NCBI GenBank assembly: GCA_037957365.1
Contig: JARHVA010003635.1
Location: 846,501 to 910,500 of the forward strand
Reading direction: 5' to 3'
Source: Torreya grandis
Lineage: Eukaryota > Streptophyta > Pinopsida > Cupressales > Taxaceae
DNA length: 64,000 nucleotides
Shown here: one piece after another, positions 11,330 to 23,800 of the stretch
Numbering within the stretch: position 1 is the stretch's first letter
Layout: the number at the start of each line of letters is the position of its first letter
Made by a program: the position numbers and the translations under genes
The notes under the pieces: model-generated
What the model saw: the letters and a program-made list of their open reading frames with translations, nothing else
What the model was told of the DNA's origin: nothing
Database searches by the model: none

Positions 11330-14300
11330 TGTATTTAAAATAATCTATAATCTATGTAACAAAGTTCTAAGCCACCATTTTCAAGAGCTAGAATCACACT
11401 AGCATTAAGAAACATCAATGTAGTATTCATCTAGGGTATACAAGGGAGATCCAACACCATATATGTTATACATTAAGGAATCCACATAATACTTAGACAT
11501 AGTTTTTGATGCAATAGTGTTTGATGGTCTCCATACCAATTACTTGTTTCTATGGGAGGCCACAGAGAAAATTGATCCATTCACATGTGAAGAAGAAGTC
11601 TGTATAAAAGAAAAACAATTTTAGCTAACTAAATACCATTCAAATGATAAGAAATACACTATTTAGATTCTAATCTATAATTCATGTCATGCATCAACTT
11701 ATTATGAGACTTATTCTTCAAAGTGAGAATTGCAAATGGTGGCTATCTATATTGTCTCAACAACAATATAGTTGTTTTGTTACATATATATCAAGTGACA
11801 CTTTCAAGAAGTATTTATGTTTTCCCATTATAGATGATAAATTTGACTTGAATATTGTGGTTACTTGTAAGAAAATAGTAATGTGGAACAAATAGTAAGG
11901 AAATGGCTTCTTTTGGGGGAGACCATTACATTCATGGAAATATTTAGGAACCCCATGCCCATCACCCAATTTTGGATGGGAATTTGTATTGGAATGGCAT
12001 TATTAAATCAAATTTTTGGCCACCTAAGCATATATTTACTTCATTTAGAATGGGTACACATAATTTACCTACTTGTCACTTCAAAGTGCACCTATGCATT
12101 GGGGGAAGTTATCAATTCCCACCTACATGAACAAAAATTATAAAAATACAAGAGGCCCCAAGGTGGGAAATTCTACATGATGCTATATATTTTGGATGTA
12201 GTCATGGGGATTATATATAGAAATAATGGGGATTTCTATAATCCAAACCCTAACTATATCAAGAATATAATTTGTCACTTTTACTCTTTTGTTCACATCT
12301 ATGCAAATGCAAGGAACATAGCAAGAATTATAGAGGATTTGTATCCTCAATTTTGGATGATGATTAATGGCTAGTATCTAGTCAAGGTAACCAAGATAAT
12401 CACTAATATAGTTGTGAATTTAGGTGATTATTGGCTATACCTATATTATATAGTTATCATGGTTATTAGACATAAGGTAAACTCTCTTCAGCTTCATAAA
12501 CTCATCCTAGACAACGTTAGAGAGCAAGATATTAGTTTTTAATTAAATATTAGGATAGATGAGGACTTGACTAAGAGTAATAAGAGTAAATTCCTCACCT
12601 CCTATATCATAATTAGGATAATTAAATACATATACATAAGACATTGAAATAGGCTAGTAATGTAAAGAAGGCTTATGTCCTGGCTACTCTACCCCACAGG
12701 GATTGGGATCCCCACATGAGAATGCAAAAAAAGATCCATAATATGTGTATCCTTTAAACACATTAACCCTTTTATCATGATTTTTTTTCCTCACTATAAA
12801 ATTTTATGAATAATTCAAGGAAAAGGTAGATACTACTAGTTTGAGTGAATAATTAATAAGGGTGATACAAGTAGACCCCTCCTTAATACTTAGTCAACAA
12901 AAATTTAGGATCCCACGACCATGGGGTAGACATCATTTGATTTATAAAGTGGAAGACCTTTCTAGTAGCCACATGACCAAATCTAAGACCCCTAACATTC
13001 ACCTACAATGATTATAACTCCACAAAAAGAGAAAGAGAAAGGTGAAAGGGAGACATCATCTAGTAATCAGTAGGATCAAGTAAAAGTGGCAGGGTAGACA
13101 TCAATTTTTGCTCAATAGGAGAAAGAACAAGTGATAGGGAAAACATTACATGCTAAAATACAAGAGGAAGAAGAGGCCCCTCAAGTTCATATGTTTATTG
13201 TTGAACTAAGGAATGTAAATCAAGAACTATTTGAGGAGTTAGTTTGGATTAAGGCTATCACTCTAGAGATGGAAGAGGAAATATTATGCCTAGACTCCTC
13301 TGATGAGGAAGAGATTTAACCTACTATGTTGTCTTTGAAAATATAACCTATAGTATGATTATTTCCTTTTATACCCAATAAGTGACTACTCCTTAGGTAG
13401 AGAGGACAATAATTTTTTACCAAAAAAACTATAGAGTAGAAAGGCCATAGACTCCATCCATAAAGGTAATAAGTGGATAGGTAAAACCTTCAATTAAGGG
13501 TAAGCCAAGTAATGAGGTGGATGAAGAGGAGTTAAACCAAAACAAAGTACTAAAATTGTAATAAGTGAAAGTAGAGGCACACATTAGTGGTGGCCAATCA
13601 AGTAAGGGTTATCTATTTACTACTCCCCTAGGCCTTTCTACTCATATGTCATTACTAGTTGTTTCTTCTATGTAATTTCTAATTTTCTCTACTTTTACTC
13701 TTATGTCATCATTACCTATTGGGTCTATTTTTATTATGTAAACCACTACCCTAAAAACTACTATTTTAATCTCTACCTCTACTTTCACAACCACCAGCCA
13801 ACCCATCACCCAAGTGGTAGTTTACTCTACTCAGTTCAGTTCATCACTGCCCTCATTAGGAATAGTGAAAACCATAATAGTGGTGGAAATAAATAAAGCT
13901 CCCAATAACAATATAGTATATATTATGCATCCCATGCCACAACTAGGGAATGTAGACTGGTCCAAGATAATTTTTCTTTCAATTCCTAAGCGAGCCACTG
14001 AATGTGATCCTAAAAAGAACATAAAAATAGAGTCAAAGCCATTAAATCAATTAAAGATGACATATATTGGGCTAAGGAATTAGGAGTTTCATCTTCTAAT
14101 AGGCCAAACTTGAAGATAACTGATCTACCCACTATGAAATCACTCATTGAAAAATCAATTGGATCAGTGAAAAGGGTAAAGAAGAGGAAGATAGAAGATA
14201 ATAGTGGGTGAGGCCTAATTCTAGAAGAAGGATACGAGATTTATTCTCTTTAAAAAAGACAAGATATAAAGAAGGGTCAGTCCCCCTATATTGAATAATT

Positions 14301-15400
14301 TAATTCCTACATGGAGACCTACATTAAAATAGTACATGACATTCATGAGGGAACAAAGTAGGTGAGAAAATAATTATAAGAGCTAGACAATCGTAAAGAA
14401 TAGCAACAAGTAATCTATATTCCTTCTAGCTTAGATCAAGATGTAAAAAATGGGGCATTAATATTATATGATATTTTAGATAACATTCATTCTTTGAGAG
14501 CATAATTTGATCCACATGTAACCATAATAATAAAATTATTTAAAATTCTCAAAAAGATGAGAATAAATTGAATTTTTTAATTTTTTATACTCCTAATAAT
14601 CCATTCAACGATTTAAATTAACCCCTTGGAGGCAACCAATAAATTAACCCTAGCTATCATAATAACTCAATAATATTAAGATTTCATAATTACTATTTAT
14701 TCTATGGTTACTAAGATCATAAAATAATAGAAGCATGTAGTACAAATTTTGAGTAAGCTAGAATTTACATAAGCATAAGATAACATTAGGAAGTTCATAG
14801 CCTGAGCTATTTATGGCCAAATGATATGAAAAACTTTAGATAATTTCAAGTAAATTTTATAAGGACTGGATTTAGAAGAGATTAAAGTGAAGCTAAGTTT
14901 AGTAAATAAGAAGGCAATTGAAGTGAAGGTCTTTCAAATAGGCTTCTAAACTACCAAGAATAAGCATGTAAGGCTAGTATAATAAGAAGATAGGGTGAAA
15001 AAACTTCCCCTTCTTAATATTATCTTAATATAGGTGAAACATGACAAAGGATATAAACATTATCAATATTTGGATGCCAAAAATAAGGGATATTCAACAC
15101 CATCTACTAGTTTGGTAACATAGACTCTACCTAATATGCTAGTTACAACACTGCCATCAACTTCAATCCATCCCAAATTAGCAAGTGCATCAAATTCACC
15201 TCTTGATTCATCTATATTCATAACTATATTTCAAGCTACCATTTATTCTATGGATAAAACTTTAGTTATTACCTCTCTTGCAGATACTAGTTTAACTCCA
15301 ATCACTAGCTTAACTCTAGTTACAATATTAGTTCCAATAAAAACCTTGAGAAGTGTAAAGTAGGAGCTAAGTCAACCTTATTCAAAGGCTAATTTTGTAT
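11330..15400 (+). pseudogene. long decayed coding relic, family unknown
   Basis: Protein-like reading continues for about 4 kb with scattered stops and shifts. Examples are IFGHLSIYLLHLEWVHIIYL (about 12,020-12,080), YALGEVINSHLHEQKL (to 12,140), an acidic stretch QELFEELVWIKAITLEMEEE (to about 13,300) and DWSKIIFLSIPKRATECDPK (about 13,960). A helical KLxxVxxILxKLE-type region lies near 14,720-14,960, with a Ser/Thr-rich tail at 15,136-15,360. I do not recognise the family. It lies downstream of a gypsy integrase, where some plant gypsy elements carry an additional ORF, but it could equally be the ORF1 or gag of a separate element. Many stops would be Gln codons if C-to-T changes were reversed. 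Confidence 0.5.
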
Positions 15401-17996
15401 AATTTTACATTTAATTATTATTCATATATATTTAATTCTTGTTACATCTATGCTATAATTAAAAAAATTATTTTGCCAGTATGCACATGTTGCATGTCTG
15501 ATGTAATACCTAAGTTATAACATGTAGTTTTGTATCAAACTAGAACTTATGTCCTAATTATCCTTATGTAATAATTTTTTTTCTATAATTTTAGGATGAG
15601 GTAACCCCTTCCCTAAATCCTTTAAATACATGTAAAATTCTATTTTCAAAGGGTCAAAGTTTTGATCAATATACATGAAGTAATCAAGCGATTAATTGTC
15701 CTATAACTATGTTTGTTCTTTATTATTCCTTATCTATGTTATTGAAAATATAGTTTCTTTGTTTATATCAATTTAGTAATTTTGAAGTGTGAAGATGCTA
15801 TGAATTAATTTGATTATTTTAATTGATGAATATTGATCCTAGATGTGCAACAACTATTGAGGCTTGGTAAATTTTATTGGTTTAATTATTTATTATCGAT
15901 TGAGTTGATAATCATAGGTGTGTAGGATTATTTACTTTGGTATAGTGATATAGGAGTGTGTTATATCTACTCTATACAATGTTTTGGTCTAATTTTTAAC
16001 CTCTTAGATAAGGGTGTGCAAAAACAACCCTAAGGAGATAAATATTTAGTTGAGATCAATATGCTTCATATGCTTATTTTCCAAAACTACTAACCATGCT
16101 TATTCATGAGTGTGTGATAGATAAAAAAACCAAACACTAGTCTTGAAGATACTTATCCACAAAATAAATAGTCTTAGAAGTGACCTTTCAAGAACATAGA
16201 GCCTTCTTTTTTACCTTACCCTTCATTCCTTTTTTTATTTTAATTAAGATCTGCCCACCATAGAGTAATTATCAATCCATACAACTCATTTAGTAATTAC
16301 TTTATATTTGATTCCACACATCCATCCATAAAACTAATTAAACAACCTATAGGCTCAACATGTTATTCCATCACCTATTTGTTTTAACCACATACCTGTA
16401 ACTTATGACCTAAAGTGGATCTTCATGCCATAGATATCCAAAAAATTAGAGTCTACCTCATTTATCCTTTTATGATGTGCATAAAACCCACATCAACACA
16501 ACTATTATGAATGGTCTAGCACTTGTTGTGATTCATTGGGTACCTATCTTTCTTCAATAAGAATCTCTTGATGGTTAAACATGTATATTGTGTATCAAGT
16601 GAAACTTATTGGGAATAATTATTTGGTATGGGTTACTTACGAGGAGATAAAATATCTACATTATATGTAGGATTGACTCGGTCTTATTTCATCTATTTAA
16701 CTCATTGATGTTGTTCTATAGATGTGGCATTATTGAATGAGGTTATAGCCAAAGAAGTTGTTAAGTTAGTGACAAGCTGATTTATGTAATGTTGATTAAT
16801 TTGATGAATGGTAGATGTTATAAAGTGACCAATTTAGTAAGGATCAATTAATGGACCCTTCCCTTTGCTAGATGAAGTGATGGTTAGTTTTAGAATTTGA
16901 ATATAAGGTTACTATTGTGGTTGGTCCTCTACTTGAAATAGGGTGTGAAATTTTTCCATTGGAAAATTAGGTGGGATCCTAGCTCTAGATTCTATTATCC
17001 TTAGGAGAGATTAATCTTGATCTTCTACAAGTTAATTATTAGATTGGCCTTAAATTTATCCCATAATGGGATAGATATTATCAAATACAATTGTGTGTTC
17101 ATCTCTATCCTCACTATACTCAAAAATTCTACTATGTCTCAAGGGATCATAAAAATATTCTTAAACAAAATTAGGTATTTAAGAAGCCACTATAAGTGTA
17201 TATAGGCATGATTGGTATGATTTTTGGTCTTTGAAAAGTGTTTTAAATTGATCTTGATTCAGTTTGGTAATTTGGAATGTGGAACAATGTAAAATGGTCC
17301 TTAGAATTCATAGTTTATTTTAAGAAGTGTTTGAGCCAAGAAGTGTAAGTATTTTTAACATAAGGAATGGTTTAGCTCAAGAAACTCAAAGTCTAAAATG
17401 AATCTAGAATGAATAAAATTTGTCTAGGCTTTTCATAAATTGGAACTTCTTAGAAAAGAGGTCTTGACCTTGGTTAATCCTTGATTTTAATTTAGAATGA
17501 GACTAGAATAGAGTCAAATAATTTAGATATTGGGGATTGTTTTGGCACAAGGAAAACACAAGTATAAAACTAAAATGTAATGGGAAACATAACCTTAAAA
17601 AATGAGACAAAGGCTATTGTTTCTAGTGGTAAGTGAAACACTATTAAAATTACCAAGGTTGGTTTTGAAATGTGGACATGGTATCAAATGGAACATAGGG
17701 TTTAGGTTAACATAATAAAACCTAAGTTTAAATTTAGAATAAAAATGAGAAATATAACACCTTAGTTTGTAAATATGTGACAATGTGTTTCAACTTGTTT
17801 GGTTTAAGAACTTGGTGTACATGTTTTCAAATGTGATTGTGAACATACCACATATTTTAACAAAAAATTCTCTAAGAAATCACATGGAAACTAACATAGG
17901 TTATGATATAGTCATAAGAATCCTTTAGATATACCTAATTTTGAGAGGATGAATTTAAGGTTCATTAAATTAAATTAATTATTGCATGTTATTGGT
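15401..17996. other. AT-rich DNA, no gene seen
   Basis: Nothing is supportable in 15,400-17,000. From about 17,240 the texture (AGAAGTGT, GTCTAGG and similar words) resembles 200-1,300, and it precedes repeat copy B just as that stretch precedes copy A. Confidence 0.4.
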
Positions 17997-18889
17997 AGGT
18001 TTTTTAAGACCCCTTCTCAAAAAAAAATTTATATAAAAGGTAATATTTGGAGGATGTTAACTTTTGTACCCTTTTAACAATGATTTACTCATGTAAAATG
18101 TGAATTTATACCCTAAGTTTTTTATCTCAAACTAAATGGTCCCAATATACCTTACATTATATGGGCACTTTGTAACAATCCATTAGCTAGATGTGAGGTC
18201 TTGTGGGCCATTCACCAAAGTTTCTAGTTCCTTCATGACCACTTTAATCATTAGGGTGTCAGTGACGTGATATTAGTGAAACTAGGCTTTGAAGCACATA
18301 CCAGCTAGGATAATGTTGATGTTAATTGAATTTATATACCCCATTGGATAACAAGGTTGGTATGATGTTAGGATATCACTTCCTAGGTCAATGCAACCCT
18401 AAAGTTTAGTGAGAAGGTGATAAAATCCAACCATGAAGTCAACATAAAATACAAATAAAAATGTGTTTTTACTTCTTATTATTAGGACCCCATGAATGGG
18501 AAAGATAAGAGCATACAAACAAATGTATCTTTCAGGTAAGGCACCAAAACAAATAAACCACTGTGATTTTGGTTACCTAGGCTCCCTAAAGTCGTAATGG
18601 GAGAGCATAGACACAATGGTTTACAAAAAAAAATTTAAATACAAGAAATCTTAAGCAAACATAAAAATTAAATGGTCTTAAGAGTAAAAATTAAATGATG
18701 ATTTATTACTTTTAAGCACTAAATACCAAATGTGTATGAAGTTTGCCTTTGTAAGTTAGTTGTAAAGCAGAAAATAACTTAAATAGATAGAAAAACCTAA
18801 AAATTAGATGATTATATTATAAAACAAAGGTGTTATCTATCCAATAAATTAATTTTAAGAATTTTAAAATCTTGATAAATTTTCCATAG

Positions 18890-19390
18890 GTTGACTTTAT
18901 CATTCAGTAGTGCAACCTCACTTATTACAATATAATTTAATTGCTATGTAAGAAACAAAAAATAGAATCTTGGTGAATTCAATGTTTAGTAAGTCTACCT
19001 CATTGATTACTGGATGATTTCAATAAAATTTAGAAAAAAATAAATTTTACCTTGGTATATTTCACTATTTACTTTTCAAAATTTCCAAAACATCAGGCAA
19101 GCTTGTTGTTTGATTTTCAAGTTTGTTGTTTTCATGGAAACCTATGAATATGAAATTGATAATTAGGTTTCAACCTCACTATTTTCTCCATAAATTCATA
19201 ATTTATTGTAAAACACATTAATATCACTAAATAGTATAAATTATATTGTTGATATGTAGGGTGGCCTTATCAATTATGTAAGTGACCTTGCTATTATATA
19301 GGGTAATTTCACCATTTTACATGATAAATTCACTAGTACACAAGGAGACTTCACCATTTTCAAAGTGACCTCATTGATTACCAAAAAATA
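18890..19390. repeat. degenerate CCTCATTGATTAC minisatellite
   Basis: Variants of GACCTCATTGATTACC and AATTTCACCATTTTACA recur (CAACCTCACTTATTAC, CTACCTCATTGATTAC, GTGGCCTTATCAATTA, GTGACCTTGCTATTA, GTGACCTCATTGATTACC). The block holds the position that the GATGTCGATC array occupies in copy A. Confidence 0.5.
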
Positions 19391-19890
19391 AAATATGAAA
19401 AAATTATAATAAAAAGAAGTAAATCAAAACTAAAATATGGTTTTATTATTAAACTAGAAGAGTCAAATAGGTCCAAAGGAGGTTTGTGAGATGCACAATT
19501 TGACCAAGTGTGCCATTATGTAGAAAAAGATTAAAATAGGGGTTAGATTTTTCGTTAATATTTAAATAAAAATAAAATCACAAAACATAACACTTCAAGC
19601 TTGATTCCTAGGGTGAGATATAATCACTAAAATAAATTAATCAATATAATAAGATGAATAATACATTTACCTTCCTTGAAGACTCCATATAACAGTTGTT
19701 TGATAAATTATTATGCTCAATTTATGGATATAAGAGTCTTTATCAATGTGTGTGTTCAATCCAACAACATATACCCTTATCCACTTAAGGATTTTTTCAC
19801 TTTGGATGAATAATGGTGAATCTTCTTAACAATATTTTAACATGAATTCTTTTTACATAAAATATTAATATAAAATGGTTATGACATATG

Positions 19891-19898
19891 TATTTATA
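19891..19898 (-). promoter_or_regulatory. candidate LTR TATA box
   Basis: On the minus strand this is TATAAATA within AAGCTATAAATACATATG, aligned with the box of copy A. Confidence 0.45.
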
Positions 19899-20480
19899 GC
19901 TTGACTGAAATGATATGGACCATCCATCTCAAGATCAAGATGTGTGGTCCAGAATCAGTTTGACTTTAGAGACCAAATGAAATAAATGTTACAATTAATA
20001 TTTTAGAAGAATGGAGTAATTAATAGACATATATTACACACATCAAATATTTTTTTCATTGATTAGGCATGGCTTGAATTTTGACTTTATGACCTCTTAC
20101 ATCATGATGATTTCACCTTTTATTGAATTTTTATTTTCTAAAATTAGATATTAGACAATTTGGTATGGATTTTTCACTTAATAATTTGATTAAATTTAAT
20201 TAGTTAAGTGAATACGATTAGATTTTTACAATTCTTAGCATTTGATTAATTAACATGCATTATTGGTTGAAAATGTGAATTTACTAGGTTACAATTTCAT
20301 TAGAGATGAATTAGAAGAAGATAATGATTAATTATAGGATAATGTGCCAATTATGAATATGTTAATGTGGATCAAGAATTTCATATGGTGTGTATAGATG
20401 AGTCATAACATTCTAATGGTTTTGGTCCAATTTGTGTATTAATGTAGGAAGTTATATAGACTTGTAATTTTGATCTGGTA

Positions 20481-21749
20481 GTGGTGAGAATTAGATGCCT
20501 ATAGTATCAATAGTTAGAAATTCAAAGTGAACCATGAAAAAATAATCATATAGTGTGGTTCACTATTAGGCTCTTGATTTATGTTAAATTTTATCTTTTC
20601 CATTATATTATACATCCATGGATTTACATGAAACTTAAATATTTTACATATTACAAGTTACTTTATAAATAACTTTGATAAAATATGAACTAATAAATGA
20701 TAATCTTCATGTAATTAATGTGCTTAAACCATGAATTATGACCTTTGAGGTGTATATAGACTTAACTTTGGTGCTAATATGGATATGTGGACTATAAATT
20801 TTGGAGAATAGGTGGTTTTTCCTTAATGCTCAGTTAGATGTTCTAGTACTTTTCAATGTATGAGCATTTTGTGTGCATAATGGTTTGAAATGTGGTTTTA
20901 TAGTGATATTTTGGGAAATTCCTCAGATGGGGCTTATAAAATGTGTTGGATAAACCATTAAGTGATTTTTAATTTGATAAATTATATTTCATTTGGTGGG
21001 ATAATATATCCAATTTATTCATATGCTATCAACAATCAAGATAGTCTTGAATGAACAACCTTATTTGGGAAGTAGAGACATATAAGATAGAAGTGTGAAT
21101 TATTCAAAATATGAGCTTAGGATATTTTTAGTTAATATTAGGAGGAATTATGTATATTAATTAGTGCAAGATAGGAATCTTTTGTATATATATAGAGGAA
21201 GTGTCTTATATCAATGGAATTAAACATGAGATAAGTGTGTGGAAGAGGATGGTCATAAGTGCATTATTTTAACACTAAATGTTAATTTATATGACTAGAA
21301 TAGGCATAACTAACTAAATTTAATGAAATCATGATTTTTTTAAAAGAATAAGTGGTAACTATAGATTCCTCTAAATATGAATAAATGTCATATGTTGTAA
21401 TATAACCATCTAAATCACTCTTCATATGCCCAAGTAAACCTATATCTTCATGTGAAATAGGATATAATGTAACTACTTGTACATGTGTTGGAAACTTTTG
21501 AATAACATTTGATTATTTATGAACTAAACACCAAATTTTTTTGCCACTTTCTACTTAGGATAGTGTACCATGCCATTTGGATCTAATTGAACATGCTCAT
21601 GTGTAACTATATCATGCTCATAAGTAGATAATAAAATTAATTATGTAATATTTCATACTCATGAATATATGGTGAAACCAATTATGTATTATGATTTAAA
21701 ATATGTAGATCATGATCTTGAGTATTTATGTGTACTATTTCATTACCAT
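20481..21749. other. AT-rich DNA, no clear feature
   Basis: This lies between repeat copy B and the minus-strand protease relic. Reading the minus strand gives long but unrecognisable translations. No reverse transcriptase or integrase motif was found, so the pol part of that element appears to be missing. Confidence 0.35.
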
Positions 21750-21789
21750 GTTGTTAAATTATTGTGCTATGTAACTATTATTTAGGAAA

Positions 21790-22250
21790 AGTAAACATCA
21801 TTGGTTCCAAAGGATATTCATAGTGGATTCATATATTTTTGACCATTTTATGAAACACTTATGAATTTTATAGTATATTTTTATAATATTTTATATCTAA
21901 GGGAATCATAATAACATATCAAACACCCTTGTGCTTGTTATAACTAAGAATGAAGTGGGCACTATTGGAGACCCCACTTGTAAAGGTATAAATATATGCC
22001 TAATGGTATAATATGTATGGGAATCAAATTATTTGATAAATATAAAAGTATCATATAAATATTTATTTTTATCACCAAGATAATATAGGAGTGTTATGTT
22101 TCACAAATTTTCACTTGATCCATTATCTATCATAACATTATATATGGATTGTTTGTTAACATATGATTGAATAAAGAGTGCATGTTTATCTGAATCATCA
22201 TCAAAAAATTAACTATCATCAAATGTAATCATAGGATATTATTAATATTT
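21790..22250 (-). pseudogene. gypsy aspartic protease relic
   Basis: The minus-strand frame reads MITFDDS, then HALFIQSYVNKQSIYNVMID, NGSSENL (D-N-G-S at about 22,128-22,117) and IFIPLQVGSPIVPTSFLVI. It ends in a stretch that resembles the LLGRPWIH-type protease end (FDMLLQFP). The catalytic D-x-G motif is present, but stops interrupt the frame. The gene is dead. Confidence 0.7.
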
Positions 22251-22479
22251 TATTTTAACTTTAAAATTAAATCTATCAAGTATATGCCCATATGTTTAAG
22301 GAGGAAGATGGAAATTATATACATAATGTACTTCATAATTATCTTGGCTAGTTACTTCATGATTTGGAAAATGATTTTTATATATTTGGAGATTTTAATT
22401 TTCATTTTATTGTGGATTATTCTCTTCATTATTATTTTAAATATAAATAATTTTTTCATCAATAATATATTGAATCTTG

Positions 22480-23780
22480 TGCTTAAGCTTTAAACATCTA
22501 TTTGTATAATGCCCAAGACATCTATGCTACCCAAAATATGCATTGATATAATAAAATTTGTGGAGAAAGGGTGATTATATTTAATTCAAGTATATTTTGA
22601 AAAAATACATGAGTATGCAATGCTAACCTTGAATATTTCCTCCTTGGTGGATTTTGTAATTGAAGCTTTTGTGTTGGTTATGAGAAAACACTAACTATAA
22701 TATTAGCCTCATTATTGCTTTAATTTTTTTTTAATAATTTAGAGTGATTTTAAATTTGACATTTGAAGTAGGAGGTGTACTTTAATTATATTAAGATTGT
22801 TCAAATTAATCAACTTGACCTCACTCTCTTTGAAAATATGGCATAGTTCATCCAAATATTTCAACTTATCAAACATAATTGACTCTTAAAGTGGATATAG
22901 AAAACTTTGAGTGAATATATATTTAATATAATTATCAACCATTTGATTTATCATTTTTTCAATCATATTATTGTATCTTATCACATATTCATTTATTGTT
23001 TCATCATACACTTTTTTGAGAATTGAAATTTCAGTATATGAAACCTTTACACAAATGATGATAGAAAAGTGTGTTACAAATGACTTTCAAAAGGATTTAA
23101 AGCCTTTAATAACTTAAGAAGAAGTTATTAGAACCATATAAGATCATATTATTTAATACTTATTGGAAAAAACTATGTAAATAATTTGTCATTATATGCA
23201 TAGTATAAACAAGTGATGTGGAATGAAAGTAAATGTTGTTCAAGATCACCATTGCCTTCATATAAAAGAAGCTTAAAATACATAAAGTTAATTGGTAATA
23301 AATATGATGAAATTTCACGTGCCAAAGGGTTATGTAATAGAGAAAATGAGTCTGTAGATAGACTCAAATGAGAGATAGTTCACTCAATATGAGATATATT
23401 AGCTTGTAATGTAAAGAGCACATGCTCAATATTGGAATATGTATAGGTAATTGGGGGAGTATAAGTAGTATGAGTATACATAGGAATGGATACATTTTTA
23501 AAACCAAGTCATGTTCCCAAACCAAGATATGGTTTTATATAAGTAGATAAAGGTGTAGAAATATGAATCGATGCAATAGGAGAAGTAGCAACATTGGAAA
23601 TACCATCTTTGGATCCTTTATTATGTTCATGTATAGAAACATATAGAAATGAGTCTACCTTTTTTATATTCTCATGAAGATATCACATAATTTTTTTCAT
23701 CAATTGGATAAGATTGTTCTTAAGTATTGAGTTCTAAAATCAAATTCATAATGCATACTTGAAGAGGGTGTGGATTAAGT
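22480..23780 (-). pseudogene. gypsy gag relic
   Basis: The best segment is 23,367-23,173: PLAREISSYLLPINFMYFKL, then LLYEGNGDLEQHLLSFHITC. This matches the gag pattern of a short proline-containing lead, a (Y/E)G-x-G-D-P-x-x-H-L box and an F-rich helix. It continues FFPISIK, a stop, then YDLIWF, where the family has a conserved W-F. The C-terminal zinc-knuckle-like HRCLGHYTNRCLKLKHKI (about 22,535-22,480) keeps the His and last Cys, but the leading Cys is gone. It is decayed. Confidence 0.75.
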
Positions 23781-23800
23781 GAAGGAATATATTTTGAATT

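Larger units (their letters stand above)
17997..20480 (-). repeat. LTR-like repeat, copy B (minus-oriented)
   Basis: This is collinear with copy A at 1,385-3,950. Shared blocks include GGTTTTTTAAGACCCC (18,000), ATATACCCC with TTCCTAGGTCAATGC (18,333-18,397), GCTCCCTAAAG with GGGAGAGCATAGA (18,579-18,611), TATTTATAGC (19,891) and TTAGGCATGGCT (20,062). Divergence is high, so both copies are old. A gypsy gag-protease relic of the same orientation lies at 21.75-23.8 kb, so B could be that element's LTR with pol deleted. This is untested. Confidence 0.5.
21750..23800 (-). mobile_element. Ty3/gypsy gag-protease relic on minus strand
   Basis: Read on the minus strand, this runs from a gag N-terminal region through the gag core and a zinc-knuckle-like motif to the aspartic protease, where recognisable sequence ends. 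Only gag and protease remain. Stops and frameshifts are frequent. The protein pattern is that of plant Ty3/gypsy elements. Confidence 0.75.

Noticed and set aside
1385..20480. Repeats A and B as the two LTRs of gypsy relic 1
   Set aside because: They flank the plus-strand gypsy, but their conserved TATA boxes point to the minus strand and no primer-binding site or polypurine tract fits. I treat them as a separate family.
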